In this document: positions 11,090-24,048 of the stretch, piece by piece
Position numbering within the stretch: the first letter of the stretch is position 1
Layout of the letters: each line of letters opens with the position of its first letter
NCBI RefSeq assembly: GCF_022397955.1
Contig: NZ_JAKEUQ010000003.1
Coordinates: forward strand, 64,499-128,498
DNA length: 64,000 nt
Direction: 5' to 3'
Source: Vibrio sp. Isolate32
GTDB lineage: Bacteria; Pseudomonadota; Gammaproteobacteria; Enterobacterales; Vibrionaceae
The notes under the pieces: generated by a model
Told to the model about the DNA's origin: nothing
Seen by the model: only the letters and a program-made list of their open reading frames with translations
Databases searched by the model: none
Made by a program: the position numbers and the translations under genes

Positions 11090-13312
11090 ATGGTTGCGGT
11101 ACGAAGCGCACATTTAAACCCAAGCGAACAGTTTGAGCTAGAACGTTGGATTGCGTCATTAAAGCAAGACGCAAAAACCTCGAATAAACTGAACAAAGTT
11201 TATCGTCACTGTGAAGAGCTATTAAAAGATCACGAGCAAGCATCACTATTGCTATGGCGTGGACGCGAGATGATTGAAATCTTGGTCACGTTGTCGATGG
11301 ATCGTGCAACATTAGTCGCTGCACAACTCTTCCCAGTGGTATCAAGTGGCGTTTTTGGGCGCGAAGCCTTCGAAGAAAGCTACGGCAAAGAAATAGTTAA
11401 GCTGATTGATGGTGTTGAAGAAATGGCGGCCTTGGGTCAGCTAAACGTAACCCTTGAAGGCAGTGCTGCCTCGGGTCAGGTTGATAACGTTCGACGCATG
11501 CTGTTGGCTATGGTTGACGATTTCCGCTGCGTAGTTATCAAACTTGCGGAGCGAATCTGTAACCTCATCGAGGTGAAAAAGGCCCCTGATGCTGTGCGCC
11601 GTGCGGCAGCAAAAGAGTGTTCTAACATCTACGCTCCGCTTGCTAACCGTTTAGGTATTGGTCAGCTTAAGTGGGAAATTGAAGATTACGCATTCCGCTA
11701 CCAACAGCCAGATACCTACAAGCAAATTGCGAAACAGCTATCTGAGCGTCGTATCGTTCGCGAACAATACATCACCGATTTCGTTGAGGACTTAACGGCG
11801 GAAATGAACCGTTCAAGCATTAATGCTGAAGTCAGCGGTCGACCAAAACACATCTACAGTATCTGGCGTAAGATGCAGAAGAAAAGCTTGGACTTCGATG
11901 AGCTTTTTGACGTACGAGCAGTGCGTATCATCGCAGACCAGCTTCAGGACTGCTATGCAGCCCTAGGTGTGGTTCACACCAAATACAAACACCTACCAAG
12001 TGAATTTGATGACTATGTGGCAAACCCTAAGCCCAATGGTTACCAGTCGATTCACACCGTGGTTCTCGGTCCTGAAGGCAAGACCATTGAGATTCAAATC
12101 CGTACCAAGCAGATGCATGAAGATTCGGAGCTGGGTGTAGCGGCGCACTGGAAGTACAAAGAAGGTGCTTCAAGCGGACGCAGTGGCTACGACGAGAAAA
12201 TTACTTGGTTGCGTAAACTTATCGATTGGCAAGAGGAGATGTCGGACTCTGGGGAGATGCTGGATGAAGTTCGTAGCCAAGTCTTCGATGATCGCGTATA
12301 CGCCTTTACACCGCGCGGTGACGTGGTCGATTTACCGATGGGTGCAACTCCACTGGACTTCGCTTACCACATCCACTCGATGGTTGGACACCGCTGTATT
12401 GGTGCCAAAGTAGCAGGGCGTATCGTACCGTTTACTCACAAGCTATCGATGGGTGATCAGGTTGAAATCATTACTCAGAAAGAGCCGAACCCATCACGTG
12501 ATTGGTTAAATCCAACCACAGGATTCGTTCACTCTGGTCGTGCTCGCGCGAAAATCAATGCTTGGTTCCGTGCGCAAAGCCGAGAGAAGAACCTCGAAGC
12601 GGGGCGTGACATCCTTGAGGTTGAATTAGCGAAAGTCGGCGCAACCCTAAAAGATGCTGACCAATACGCGCTAAGACGCTTTAACGTTAATACACCGGAC
12701 GAGCTTTATGCGGGTATCGGCAGTGGCGACTTGCGTATCAACCAAGTGGTTAATCACATCAATGCGTTGGTGAATAAGCCTACGGCGGAAGAGGAAGACA
12801 AGAAAGCGCTAGAGAAGCTGCTTGAGTCGGAAAATAAGCCAGCACAACAAAGTCGCCCGAAGAAAGACGCAGTTGTCGTGGAGGGTGTTGATAACCTAAT
12901 GACGCACCTAGCGCGTTGCTGTCAGCCAATCCCAGGTGATGTGATTAAAGGTTACATCACTCAAGGGCGTGGTATCTCAGTTCACCGTGCTGATTGTGAA
13001 CAACTGGGTGAGTTAAGCGTGCATGCACCAGAACGTATCATTGATACCGTTTGGGGCAATGGTTTTGTCGGTTCATACATCCTAACGCTGCGTGTTGAAG
13101 CGCTAGAGCGTAATGGTTTGTTGAAAGACATCACCTCACTGTTCTCGAATGAAAAGATCAGTGTGACGACAATGAAGAGCCGTATCGACTACAAACGTCA
13201 GCTATCAGTAATGGATTTCGATTTGGAAGTGACCAATATTGAGATTCTGAGTCGAGTGACCAGTCGAGTAGAGCAAATCAAAGATGTAATGAGTGTTAAA
13301 CGCTTAGGCTAA
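11090..13312 (+). CDS. relA: GTP pyrophosphokinase RelA, (p)ppGpp synthetase I
   Basis: RelA binds ribosomes carrying uncharged tRNA and makes (p)ppGpp from ATP and GTP/GDP. The 740-aa protein has an N-terminal HD-like domain in which the hydrolase HDxxED motif is not present, consistent with a synthetase-only enzyme. The synthetase domain includes RPKHIYSIWRKMQ (251-263) and FDELFDVRA (269-277). A TGS domain follows, then the zinc-finger region with CCQPIPGD near residue 608 and a C-terminal ACT/RRM domain. The ATG follows a weak AGGAAGG ribosome site. Confidence 0.97.
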   Translation: MVAVRSAHLNPSEQFELERWIASLKQDAKTSNKLNKVYRHCEELLKDHEQASLLLWRGREMIEILVTLSMDRATLVAAQLFPVVSSGVFGREAFEESYGKEIVKLIDGVEEMAALGQLNVTLEGSAASGQVDNVRRMLLAMVDDFRCVVIKLAERICNLIEVKKAPDAVRRAAAKECSNIYAPLANRLGIGQLKWEIEDYAFRYQQPDTYKQIAKQLSERRIVREQYITDFVEDLTAEMNRSSINAEVSGRPKHIYSIWRKMQKKSLDFDELFDVRAVRIIADQLQDCYAALGVVHTKYKHLPSEFDDYVANPKPNGYQSIHTVVLGPEGKTIEIQIRTKQMHEDSELGVAAHWKYKEGASSGRSGYDEKITWLRKLIDWQEEMSDSGEMLDEVRSQVFDDRVYAFTPRGDVVDLPMGATPLDFAYHIHSMVGHRCIGAKVAGRIVPFTHKLSMGDQVEIITQKEPNPSRDWLNPTTGFVHSGRARAKINAWFRAQSREKNLEAGRDILEVELAKVGATLKDADQYALRRFNVNTPDELYAGIGSGDLRINQVVNHINALVNKPTAEEEDKKALEKLLESENKPAQQSRPKKDAVVVEGVDNLMTHLARCCQPIPGDVIKGYITQGRGISVHRADCEQLGELSVHAPERIIDTVWGNGFVGSYILTLRVEALERNGLLKDITSLFSNEKISVTTMKSRIDYKRQLSVMDFDLEVTNIEILSRVTSRVEQIKDVMSVKRLG

Positions 13313-13439
13313 AATTCTCGTCATACTTGAAGCTGATGGCGTTGTTGCCTGCGCGCACTCGCTCAATCACATAGGCAAGCTATGCTCAGGAGTCTCGCTT
13401 GCTTGTCGCCTAGCCACAGTTTCAATTATTTAGAGAATT
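13313..13439. repeat. ERIC-like intergenic repeat element, 127 bp
   Basis: The segment between the relA stop and the next terminator is bounded by AATTCTC and GAGAATT. Its interior matches, by recall, the ERIC/IRU consensus: a GTTG..CTGCG..CTCGCTCA block, a central CATAG/CTATG hairpin, a CGCTTGCTTGTCGCCTA block and a TTCAATTATTT end. It is exactly 127 bp, the canonical ERIC length. ERIC elements are non-autonomous, transcribed, hairpin-forming repeats of enterics and vibrios. Confidence 0.8.
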
Positions 13440-13453
13440 AGACAGTATCAACA

Positions 13454-13486
13454 AAGGTGAGTGGTTTTGGCTGCTCACCTTTTTTA
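13454..13486 (+). terminator. Intrinsic terminator downstream of relA/ERIC
   Basis: AAGGTGAG (13454-13461) pairs with CTCACCTT (13474-13481) and is followed by TTTTT. It terminates transcription that has passed through relA and the ERIC-like element. Confidence 0.8.
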
Positions 13487-13542
13487 GTTTTAGAAGACGT
13501 TATAAATTTAAAAAATCAAAGACAGTGAATAGGAAGAAAATG

Positions 13543-14340
13543 ATGAATCACCCGATTGAACAACTTGAACAGATTATGACTAAGCTGCGCGATCCTGAAG
13601 GTGGCTGTCCTTGGGATTTAAAACAAAATTTTGAAACAATTGTGCCGCATACTATTGAAGAGACGTACGAAGTGGTGGATGCGATTCACAATAAAGATTG
13701 GCCAAATCTACAAGAAGAGTTGGGTGATCTGTTATTTCAGGTGATTTTCTACAGTCAATTGGCAAAAGAAAAGGGGCTTTTCGAGTTTTCTGATGTGGTC
13801 GACGGCATTAACGAGAAGCTAACGCGCCGCCATCCGCATGTGTTCTCTGATACCGAGTTTGCGAGCGATGAAGAAATTAATGCCAACTGGGAAGCTGAAA
13901 AAGCCAAAGAAAAAGCACAAGCAGGCAAAACTCAAGAAAGTATTCTAGACTCAATACCAAACTCTCTACCTGCACTTTCTCGTGCTACAAAGATTCAAAA
14001 GCAGGTAGCGAAATATGGCTTTGATTGGGACTCCATTGGCCCTGTGGCGAATAAGGTTTTAGAGGAAGTTGATGAGGTGCTGGAAGAAGCACTTCAAGTG
14101 ACGCCAAATGAAGATTTGGTTGAAGAAGAGTTGGGTGACTTGCTGTTTGCGACGGTCAATTTGGTGCGACATTTGGGTAAAAATCCAGAGTCAGCTCTCA
14201 ATAAAGCCAATCTGAAATTCTCACGTCGCTTTAAAGGGGTGGAACAAAAAGTTCGTCAGCAAGATAAAAATTTGACCGATTTTTCACTACAACAGCTTGA
14301 TTCCATTTGGGATGAAGTCAAGGTGGCGGAGAAAAGATAA
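13543..14340 (+). CDS. mazG: Nucleoside triphosphate pyrophosphohydrolase MazG
   Basis: MazG hydrolyses NTPs and dNTPs to monophosphates and pyrophosphate, and influences ppGpp levels through nucleotide pools. Two MazG domains are visible, each with the acidic EExxE-type metal motif ([10 protein letters not shown] and EELGDLLFQ in the first; [12 protein letters not shown] and [10 protein letters not shown] in the second). The N-terminus [11 protein letters not shown] is typical. The ATG at 13543 lies six bases after AGGAAG, so it is preferred to the upstream GTG at 13525 or ATG at 13540. Length is 265 aa (263 in E. coli). Confidence 0.96.
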   Translation: MNHPIEQLEQIMTKLRDPEGGCPWDLKQNFETIVPHTIEETYEVVDAIHNKDWPNLQEELGDLLFQVIFYSQLAKEKGLFEFSDVVDGINEKLTRRHPHVFSDTEFASDEEINANWEAEKAKEKAQAGKTQESILDSIPNSLPALSRATKIQKQVAKYGFDWDSIGPVANKVLEEVDEVLEEALQVTPNEDLVEEELGDLLFATVNLVRHLGKNPESALNKANLKFSRRFKGVEQKVRQQDKNLTDFSLQQLDSIWDEVKVAEKR

Positions 14341-14390
14341 CCAAAGCTTTTATCATGAATTGATTTGAAGCAAAAAATAAAAAATAGCAG

Positions 14391-14406
14391 TGTGATAGAT
14401 TTCACG
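14391..14406. promoter_or_regulatory. Candidate CRP site upstream of pyrG
   Basis: TGTGATAGATTTCACG matches TGTGA-N6-TCACA at 9 of 10 positions. Its centre (14398.5) lies about 43 bases before the start point predicted from the promoter at 14407-14435, close to class II activator geometry. Confidence 0.5.
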
Positions 14407-16131
<1,725 letters not shown>

Positions 16132-16141
16132 AAAGGAATAC

Positions 16142-17511
<1,370 letters not shown>

Positions 17512-17554
17512 TCTCTCTGGTTTTTAAACCAAAGGAATTGTTAATCTAAGCTTT

Positions 17555-17587
17555 GAATGCCTCGCTAATGCGGGGCATTTTTTTATC
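17555..17587 (+). terminator. Intrinsic terminator of eno
   Basis: AATGCCTCG and CGGGGCATT pair around CTAATG (17556-17579), followed by seven T residues. Confidence 0.85.
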
Positions 17588-17647
17588 TGTAGAAAGTGGC
17601 AGGAAGAGGCTCCAGGTTCTAGAGCTTTCTTTTTGATACCGAAAGTT

Positions 17648-17690
17648 CATCATTCCCTAGAATGACGAAGGAAGGAGCAGGGAATCTCTT
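17648..17690. repeat. Dispersed 43-bp repeat, copy A
   Basis: Begins CATCATTCCCTAGAATGACG and ends GCAGGGAATCTCTT. The arms ATTCCC and GGGAAT are inverted, so it can fold. It is related to copies at 17778-17820 and 52048-52090. Confidence 0.7.
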
Positions 17691-17777
17691 ATTTTGCATG
17701 ACGGAGCACGTGACTAAGGAAAGACGCTCTGTCTTTGGCTCTTTCGTTGCAGTGGCTTGTATCACTCGTTCCTCCTC

Positions 17778-17820
17778 CGTCATTCCCGAGACCGACGGAG
17801 GAGAGAGTCGGGAATCTCAT
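17778..17820. repeat. Dispersed 43-bp repeat, copy B
   Basis: Begins CGTCATTCCCGAGACCGACG and ends GTCGGGAATCTCAT. It is the same length and orientation as copy A, exactly 130 bp further on. The inverted arms ATTCCCGA/TCGGGAAT are longer here. Confidence 0.7.
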
Positions 17821-17951
17821 CACTGATTCCTAACGACAATAATTCCCCGGCTTATTGATTCCCTGACACCACATATCTCGCACCAATAAGCTCATTATGG
17901 TATATATGTGCCTTATTCTAGTTCCTTCTTTTTCAACCGGCGAAAGGTGTT

Positions 17952-18233
17952 ATGCGAATTTTTGCTTTAGTACTGCTCATAGTGTTTGGCTGGCTACAAC
18001 ACACACTGTGGCTCGGTAAAAATGGTATCTCTGATTACTACGGTGTGAACAATGAAATCCAAGTTCAGCAGCAAGTTAACGAAAAATTAAAAGTTCGAAA
18101 CGCTGAGATGTTTGCGGAAATCGACGACCTACGCCAAGGCTTAGACGCGATAGAAGAACGCGCACGTCATGAGCTTGGCATGGTTAAAGAAGGCGAAACG
18201 TTTTATCGCATCATTGGTGAGGAATCCCATTAA
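17952..18233 (+). CDS. ftsB: Cell division protein FtsB
   Basis: FtsB is a bitopic division protein that forms the FtsQLB complex at the septum. The 93-aa protein has one N-terminal membrane segment (about residues 3-20), then a periplasmic coiled coil (about 30-70) ending in the conserved [14 protein letters not shown] motif. The stop overlaps the ispD start by one base. The ftsB-ispD-ispF-truD-surE order is the same as in E. coli. Confidence 0.96.
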   Translation: MRIFALVLLIVFGWLQHTLWLGKNGISDYYGVNNEIQVQQQVNEKLKVRNAEMFAEIDDLRQGLDAIEERARHELGMVKEGETFYRIIGEESH

Positions 18234-18934
18234 TGTTGACTCAACCTCAAAGCGTGATTGCCGTTGTCCCTGCGGCGGGCGTCGGTAGCCGAATGAAGGC
18301 TGACCGTCCGAAGCAATATCTTGAGATCAATGGCAAAACGATTTTAGAGCATACCGTTGAGAAGCTCCTAGCTCACCCTCAAGTCTCTCAAATTGTCGTC
18401 GCAATCAGTAATGATGACCCATACTACCCAGAGCTACCCCTTACCCAGGATCCACAAGTGATTCGAGTTGCTGGTGGAAGTGAAAGAGCGAATTCAGTTC
18501 TTTCTGCTTTAGATTATATCGAGAAGCAACAGCTCGGTCATTGGGTGATGGTGCATGACGCAGCAAGGCCTTGTGTTCAGCGAAGTGATATCGACAAGTT
18601 AATCTCGACGGCGATGAGCCATGATGTTGGGGCTATATTAGCAGCCCCTGTGCGAGATACGATGAAGCGAGGCGCTCAAGGGCAAATTGATCATACTGTC
18701 GAGCGAGCCGATTTATGGCACGCCCTCACACCACAAATGTTCAGAGCTGAACCTCTGTGGAATGTATTGAGCGAAGCGCTGCAACAAGGCGTTTCGATTA
18801 CCGACGAAGCCTCTGCTTTTGAATGGAAAGGCTTCTCGCCCGCTTTAGTCGCCGGGCGTTCAGATAATTTTAAGATTACTCAGCCTGAAGATTTAGCGCT
18901 CGCTGAGTTCTATTTAAGTCAGAATAAGGAATAA
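18233..18934 (+). CDS. ispD: 2-C-methyl-D-erythritol 4-phosphate cytidylyltransferase
   Basis: IspD makes CDP-methylerythritol from MEP and CTP in the non-mevalonate isoprenoid pathway. The CTP-binding loop [18 protein letters not shown] is at about residues 13-30, and VHDAARP follows near 106. Length 233 aa agrees with the family. It overlaps ftsB and ispF by one base each, so the three are translationally coupled. Confidence 0.97.
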   Translation: MLTQPQSVIAVVPAAGVGSRMKADRPKQYLEINGKTILEHTVEKLLAHPQVSQIVVAISNDDPYYPELPLTQDPQVIRVAGGSERANSVLSALDYIEKQQLGHWVMVHDAARPCVQRSDIDKLISTAMSHDVGAILAAPVRDTMKRGAQGQIDHTVERADLWHALTPQMFRAEPLWNVLSEALQQGVSITDEASAFEWKGFSPALVAGRSDNFKITQPEDLALAEFYLSQNKE

Positions 18935-19416
18935 TGATGATTCGTATTGGCCATGGCTTTGATGTACATAAGTTTGGTGGTGAAGGCCCGGTAATTATCG
19001 GTGGTGTGAGTATCCCCTATGAACAAGGTCTTATCGCACACTCAGACGGTGATGTTGCCCTTCATGCCTTGTGTGACGCGCTGTTAGGAGCGATCGCCGC
19101 AGGTGATATTGGTCGTCATTTCCCTGATACTGACGATGAATGGAAAGGCGCAGACAGCCGTGAATTATTGAAAGACGTCTACCGCCGAGTAAAAAAGCAA
19201 GGTTATGTGATTGGCAATGCCGATATTACTATCATGGCGCAAGCTCCTAAAATGGCGCCTCACATAGACTTTATGTGTCAAGTTATTGCACAAGATTTAG
19301 AAACCAGCATCAGCAATGTGAACGTAAAAGCAACGACAACAGAGCGTTTAGGCTTTACGGGGCGCAAAGAGGGCATCGCATGTGAAGCGGTGGTCCTAAT
19401 TACCAAAAGTGCATAA
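18934..19416 (+). CDS. ispF: 2-C-methyl-D-erythritol 2,4-cyclodiphosphate synthase
   Basis: IspF cyclises CDP-ME 2-phosphate to MEcPP with release of CMP. The metal-binding [10 protein letters not shown] motif (Asp and His) is at residues 6-15 and the third ligand is in [18 protein letters not shown]. Length 160 aa. Two adjacent ATG codons (18934 and 18937) are possible starts; the first gives a one-base overlap with ispD. Confidence 0.97.
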   Translation: MMIRIGHGFDVHKFGGEGPVIIGGVSIPYEQGLIAHSDGDVALHALCDALLGAIAAGDIGRHFPDTDDEWKGADSRELLKDVYRRVKKQGYVIGNADITIMAQAPKMAPHIDFMCQVIAQDLETSISNVNVKATTTERLGFTGRKEGIACEAVVLITKSA

Positions 19417-19438
19417 GCACCAACACGAAAAGAACAGC

Positions 19439-20485
19439 ATGTCAGATATTTTATCTTCATTGGCTTATCTAAACGGTAAACCAACTGCGAAAGCAAAACT
19501 AAAAGCGAAAGCTGAACACTTTGTCGTTATCGAAGACTTGGGTTTTGAGTTTACGGGGGAAGGCGAACACTTAATGGTGCGCATTCGTAAAACTGGTGAA
19601 AACACGAGTTTCGTAGCCAATGAGTTGGCTAAAGCCTGTGGCGTTAAGTCGAAAGACGTAAGCTGGGCTGGCTTGAAAGACCGTCACGCAGTGACCGAGC
19701 AGTGGTTGAGTGTACACCTACCTAAAGGTGAGCCTAACTTTTCAGCGTTCTTAGCACAGCACCCAAGCATCGAAATTCTTGCGACAGCGCGACACAACAA
19801 AAAGTTGCGTCCGGGTGATTTAGTTGGCAACCAATTCGAGTTGACCTTGTCTGAAATAACAGACTGCGATGATGTCGTAAAGCGTTTAGAAAAAGTCGCT
19901 CAAGTGGGTGTACCAAACTATTTTGGTGCTCAGCGTTTTGGTAACGAAGGTAATAACTTGTCTGAAGCTCGTCGTTGGGGCCGTGATAATGTTCGTACTC
20001 GTAATCAAAATAAACGTAGCTTGTATCTTTCGGCTGCTCGTTCATGGATTTACAACTTAATCCTTTCTGACCGTATTGAACAAGATGTGTTTGCATCGGT
20101 ATTGGTTGGCGATATCGTGGTCAAAGATGGCGCTCAACTAACGGTGACGGCTGATAACCTTGAAGCTGTAAGCCAAGATGTCGCGAATGGTACTGCATTG
20201 GTGACGGTTGCTTTGGCCGGTGATAACGCATTGCCAACGACTGATGAGTCTCAAGCTTTAGAGCAGAAACACCTTGATGCTGAACCGGATCTGATGGCTC
20301 TGATTCGTGGTAACCGTATGCGCCATGACCGCCGTGAAGCGTCTCTGAAACCTACTGATCTAACGTGGGAGGTGAGTGAAGATAACGTCACTCTGAAGTT
20401 CTCTCTTGATGCTGGCTGCTTTGCAACAGCTATCGTTCGTGAATTAGTCGAAGAAGTACACGTAGAGAGAAGCTACGAGCTGTAA
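19439..20485 (+). CDS. truD: tRNA pseudouridine(13) synthase TruD
   Basis: TruD isomerises U13 to pseudouridine in tRNA-Glu. The catalytic aspartate lies in the signature WAGLKDRHAVTEQ near residue 80, and the NYFGAQRFG motif follows near 160. The ATG at 19439 (MSDILSSLAYLNG) gives 348 aa, close to the 349-aa E. coli enzyme. A GTG at 19409 is in frame but would overlap ispF and add ten unusual residues. Confidence 0.96.
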   Translation: MSDILSSLAYLNGKPTAKAKLKAKAEHFVVIEDLGFEFTGEGEHLMVRIRKTGENTSFVANELAKACGVKSKDVSWAGLKDRHAVTEQWLSVHLPKGEPNFSAFLAQHPSIEILATARHNKKLRPGDLVGNQFELTLSEITDCDDVVKRLEKVAQVGVPNYFGAQRFGNEGNNLSEARRWGRDNVRTRNQNKRSLYLSAARSWIYNLILSDRIEQDVFASVLVGDIVVKDGAQLTVTADNLEAVSQDVANGTALVTVALAGDNALPTTDESQALEQKHLDAEPDLMALIRGNRMRHDRREASLKPTDLTWEVSEDNVTLKFSLDAGCFATAIVRELVEEVHVERSYEL

Positions 20486-20562
20486 TGATTCTGCTTGGCA
20501 CTAAGTGACTTAATATTGGTATTTAAGTCACTTAGCACTGGAATATGAAGAAAGGATACAGA

Positions 20563-21306
20563 ATGAAGATTTTACTCAGCAACGATGATGGTGTGCATGC
20601 TCAAGGTATTCATGAGCTAGCAGATGAACTACGTGATCTTGCTGAAGTTATCATTGTAGCACCTGACCGTAATCGTTCAGGTGCTTCAAATTCATTAACT
20701 TTAGAGCAGCCTTTACGTGTTCAAGAGATTGCTGAAAACACCTACTCGGTACAGGGAACACCGACCGATTGTGTGCATTTCGCATTAAATGAACTGCTAA
20801 AGGGTGATATGCCGGATCTAGTATTAACGGGCATTAACCATGGTGCAAACTTGGGTGATGACGTGTTGTATTCAGGTACAGTCGCAGCCGCAATGGAAGG
20901 GCACTTCCTAGGAGTTCAATCGGTGGCATTTTCTCTGGTTGGTAAAAAACATTTTAAGACAGCGGCAGCGATTGCTCGTCGTATTGTCGAGCAACATTTA
21001 GCAAAACCAATCCCAACCAACCGCCTGTTAAACGTCAATGTGCCGGATCTCTCTTTAGAACAGCTATCAGGGACTCAGGTTACGCGACTCGGCGCACGTC
21101 ATCATGCTGAAGATATGATTAAGCAAAAAGACCCTCGTGGTCATGATATTTATTGGCTTGGTCCTCCTGGTAAAGAGCAAGACGCGGGCGAAGGTACCGA
21201 TTTCTATGCGATTGAACATGGCTTTGTGTCGGTAACGCCATTGCAGGTCGATCTGACAGCACATGAGTCTTTAGGCGCTATGACAACATGGTTAGGGGAG
21301 AAGTAA
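20563..21306 (+). CDS. surE: 5'/3'-nucleotidase SurE
   Basis: SurE is a metal-dependent phosphatase acting on nucleoside monophosphates and short polyphosphates, linked to stationary-phase survival. The N-terminus [16 protein letters not shown] carries the metal-binding Asp-Asp pair, and the NHGANLGDD loop is near residue 95. The ATG at 20563 follows AAAGGA and gives 247 aa; an upstream ATG at 20545 precedes that ribosome site. The stop abuts the pcm start codon. Confidence 0.97.
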   Translation: MKILLSNDDGVHAQGIHELADELRDLAEVIIVAPDRNRSGASNSLTLEQPLRVQEIAENTYSVQGTPTDCVHFALNELLKGDMPDLVLTGINHGANLGDDVLYSGTVAAAMEGHFLGVQSVAFSLVGKKHFKTAAAIARRIVEQHLAKPIPTNRLLNVNVPDLSLEQLSGTQVTRLGARHHAEDMIKQKDPRGHDIYWLGPPGKEQDAGEGTDFYAIEHGFVSVTPLQVDLTAHESLGAMTTWLGEK

Positions 21307-21933
21307 GTGAGTAACCCACAAGCAGAACGCTTAATTACTTTTCTGATTGAAAATGGCATCCAAGACCAAAAAGTACTGGATGCCATTTACCAACTGCCAA
21401 GAGAGAGTTTTTTGTCTCAGGCTATGTATCATCAGGCTTATGACAATAATGCACTACCTATCGGGCAAGGGCAGACCATCTCACAGCCTTATATTGTTGC
21501 TAAAATGACAGAGTTACTTGAGCTGCAACAAGATAGCCGAGTTTTGGAAATCGGAACCGGTTCTGGCTACCAAACTGCTGTTTTAGCTCAACTTGTTGAT
21601 CATGTTTATTCGGTTGAAAGGATAAAGTCGCTACAATGGGACGCTAAGCGTCGGCTAAAGCAGCTCGATTTTTATAATATTTCAACCAAACATGGTGATG
21701 GCTGGCAAGGTTGGTCTTCTAAAGGGCCTTTTGATGCGATCATCGTAACCGCTGCTGCAGAGTCTATTCCTCAAGCACTTTTGCAACAGCTGAAAGATGG
21801 CGGTCGTCTATTGATTCCGGTTGGTGATGATGAACAACAGTTATTGAAGATCGTGCGTCATGGTGATGAGTTTTTATCGAGTGTCATCGAGATGGTGCGA
21901 TTTGTACCTCTGGTTCCTGGTAAGCTAGCTTAA
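21307..21933 (+). CDS. pcm: Protein-L-isoaspartate O-methyltransferase
   Basis: Pcm uses SAM to methylate L-isoaspartyl residues in damaged proteins, allowing repair. The SAM-binding motif [18 protein letters not shown] is near residues 79-96 and the family [17 protein letters not shown] segment near 45-61. The start is GTG, directly after the surE stop. Length 208 aa is normal. The surE-pcm-nlpD-rpoS order is diagnostic. Confidence 0.97.
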   Translation: MSNPQAERLITFLIENGIQDQKVLDAIYQLPRESFLSQAMYHQAYDNNALPIGQGQTISQPYIVAKMTELLELQQDSRVLEIGTGSGYQTAVLAQLVDHVYSVERIKSLQWDAKRRLKQLDFYNISTKHGDGWQGWSSKGPFDAIIVTAAAESIPQALLQQLKDGGRLLIPVGDDEQQLLKIVRHGDEFLSSVIEMVRFVPLVPGKLA

Positions 21934-21967
21934 TAAAAGACTTATGGTGTAGGTGGATAGAGAGTCG

Positions 21968-22882
21968 ATGCGTTCGAAGTTGTTAAAAGGAAGCTCCTTA
22001 CTGCTTAGCTGTGCACTTGTTGGGTGTGCAGCGAATTCGCCTGCGCCAGTTTCAAGCCTAGGTAAAAACTACTCATCGATTGATCGCGGTAGCTATCGTG
22101 GCAGTTACTACGAAGTGAAAAAAGGCGATACGCTTTATTTCATCGCGTATGTCACCAATAAAGATGTACAAGACCTGATTAGCTATAACAAACTTGCGGC
22201 CCCTTATACCATCCACCCGGGACAGAAGCTTAAGTTGTGGCGTCCTAGCTATAACGCACCAGCTTATGGTAAATCAACGGTTGTAGCCGCAGCAGTCGCT
22301 GCTCCTGTTGCCGCGTCCACAGCATCATCGACGGCAAGTAAACCTAAAGCTACCCCGCAGCAGAGCAAAAACTCTAAACCTGCGCCAGCTCAAACTACAG
22401 CCAAAGTGGCGAAAAAAGATCCACCAAAGAAGGTTGAACAATCCAAATCAAAGGAGTATGTTGGGTCTAAAGGTAAACAGAATGTTACACCGTCCACCAA
22501 GCCAACAAGTGATAAAGTATCCAAGTGGTTATGGCCAACAAAGGGGAGAGTAATTAAGAATTTCTCTGTAGGCGAACAAGGAAATAAAGGCATAGACATA
22601 GCAGGACAGCGAGGTCAGCCAATAGTATCTACTGCAGGGGGAACGGTTGTTTATTCGGGTAATGCATTACGAGGCTACGGCAATCTAGTGATTGTGAAGC
22701 ACAATGATAATTACTTAAGTGCATACGCGCATAACGACCGACTATTAGTATCTGAAGGGCAAAGTGTGAAACCAGGGCAGAAGATTGCAACAATGGGAAG
22801 CTCCGGAGCCAGCAGTGTTAGGCTGCACTTTGAGATTCGTTACCAAGGTAAATCCGTCAATCCAAAACGATATTTACCTTAA
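21968..22882 (+). CDS. nlpD: Murein hydrolase activator NlpD (LysM/LytM lipoprotein)
   Basis: NlpD is an outer-membrane lipoprotein that activates the amidase AmiC during cell separation. The lipobox LVGC places the lipidated cysteine at residue 20. A LysM domain follows (about 48-95), then a Ala/Lys/Pro-rich linker (about 100-180) and a C-terminal LytM/M23 domain. That domain lacks the usual zinc ligands: the site reads NKGIDI where active enzymes have H..G.D, and HFEIR where HxH is expected. It is therefore an activator, not an enzyme. ATG 21968 is chosen over the upstream GTG at 21953. The rpoS promoter is expected inside this gene, as in E. coli. Confidence 0.96.
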   Translation: MRSKLLKGSSLLLSCALVGCAANSPAPVSSLGKNYSSIDRGSYRGSYYEVKKGDTLYFIAYVTNKDVQDLISYNKLAAPYTIHPGQKLKLWRPSYNAPAYGKSTVVAAAVAAPVAASTASSTASKPKATPQQSKNSKPAPAQTTAKVAKKDPPKKVEQSKSKEYVGSKGKQNVTPSTKPTSDKVSKWLWPTKGRVIKNFSVGEQGNKGIDIAGQRGQPIVSTAGGTVVYSGNALRGYGNLVIVKHNDNYLSAYAHNDRLLVSEGQSVKPGQKIATMGSSGASSVRLHFEIRYQGKSVNPKRYLP

Positions 22883-22980
22883 ATACAATACGGACTAATC
22901 ACGTATTGTATTAAGTGACATAGTCATTTAGCGACATATGAAGTTGTAATGTCATGCTAATTTCGCCAGGGGGAGGCGTT

Positions 22981-23961
22981 ATGAGTATAAGCAATGCAGT
23001 AATCAAAGAAGAGTTCGATCTTGTTCAAGTGACCACGGAATCGGAGACACTTGAACAAGAGAAGCGAACTGCTACCAAGAAAGCCGAAGCGAAAGAAGAA
23101 GTTGAAGTTACGTCTAAAAGTTTAGATGCCACTCAACTCTACTTGGGTGAAATCGGTTTCTCACCACTACTAACCGCTGAAGAGGAGGTGCTCTACGCAC
23201 GTCGAGCTCTACGCGGTGATGAAGCAGCACGCAAACGCATGATCGAAAGTAACCTGCGTTTAGTAGTAAAAATTTCTCGTCGTTACAGCAACCGTGGTCT
23301 AGCACTTCTTGATCTAATCGAAGAAGGTAACCTAGGTTTGATTCGCGCGGTAGAGAAGTTTGACCCAGAGCGTGGCTTTCGTTTTTCTACCTACGCAACA
23401 TGGTGGATTCGTCAGACCATCGAGCGTGCTTTGATGAATCAGACTCGCACTATCCGTTTGCCAATTCATGTTGTGAAAGAGCTGAACATCTACCTGCGTA
23501 CTGCAAGAGAACTATCACAGAAACTTGACCATGAACCAACAGCTGAAGAGATTGCTTCTAAGCTTGATAAACCTGTTGGTGACGTAAGTAAGATGCTTCG
23601 TCTAAACGAAAGAGTGAGCTCGGTAGATACGCCAATTGGTGGTGATGGTGAGAAAGCACTACTGGACATTATTCCAGATGTGAACAACTCAGATCCTGAG
23701 GTTTCGACTCAAGATAGCGATATCAAAAACTCACTGATCTTCTGGCTTGACGAGCTGAATCCTAAGCAGAAAGAGGTGCTTGCACGTCGATTTGGCCTAC
23801 TAGGCTATGAACCGTCAACACTAGAAGAAGTTGGTCGTGAAATCAGCCTGACTCGTGAACGCGTTCGTCAAATCCAAGTAGAAGGCCTTCGTCGTCTACG
23901 TGAGATCCTTATCAAGCAAGGTTTGAACATGGAAAACCTATTCAACGTTGAAAACGACTAA
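22981..23961 (+). CDS. rpoS: RNA polymerase sigma factor RpoS
   Basis: RpoS (sigma-38) directs transcription in stationary phase and general stress. The 326-aa protein has region 1.2 ([20 protein letters not shown]), region 2 ([31 protein letters not shown]), region 3 and the region 4.2 helix-turn-helix ([20 protein letters not shown]) near residues 276-295. ATG 22981 follows the strong GGGGGAGG ribosome site; the ORF extends nine codons upstream without support. Confidence 0.98.
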   Translation: MSISNAVIKEEFDLVQVTTESETLEQEKRTATKKAEAKEEVEVTSKSLDATQLYLGEIGFSPLLTAEEEVLYARRALRGDEAARKRMIESNLRLVVKISRRYSNRGLALLDLIEEGNLGLIRAVEKFDPERGFRFSTYATWWIRQTIERALMNQTRTIRLPIHVVKELNIYLRTARELSQKLDHEPTAEEIASKLDKPVGDVSKMLRLNERVSSVDTPIGGDGEKALLDIIPDVNNSDPEVSTQDSDIKNSLIFWLDELNPKQKEVLARRFGLLGYEPSTLEEVGREISLTRERVRQIQVEGLRRLREILIKQGLNMENLFNVEND

Positions 23962-23984
23962 ACGATATCCACTGATATCGAATC

Positions 23985-24017
23985 AAAAAAACGCTGACTT
24001 AATGTCAGCGTTTTTGT
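23985..24017. terminator. Bidirectional terminator between rpoS and mutS
   Basis: AACGCTGAC and GTCAGCGTT pair around TTAAT, with seven A residues before and five T residues after. It can serve both converging genes. Confidence 0.88.
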
Positions 24018-24048
24018 TTTTATCGAGCTTAAAGATGCTTGCCTTTGA

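Larger units (their letters stand above)
17588..17951. other. 364-bp intergenic region eno-ftsB
   Basis: No coding frame is convincing here. The region contains two copies of a 43-bp dispersed repeat (17648-17690 and 17778-17820). AT-rich sequence (TTATGGTATATATGTGCC around 17894-17911) may carry the ftsB promoter. Confidence 0.6.

Noticed and set aside
17700..17780. Possible small gene or RNA between the two 43-bp repeats
   Set aside because: No start with ribosome site, no promoter and no terminator of its own.
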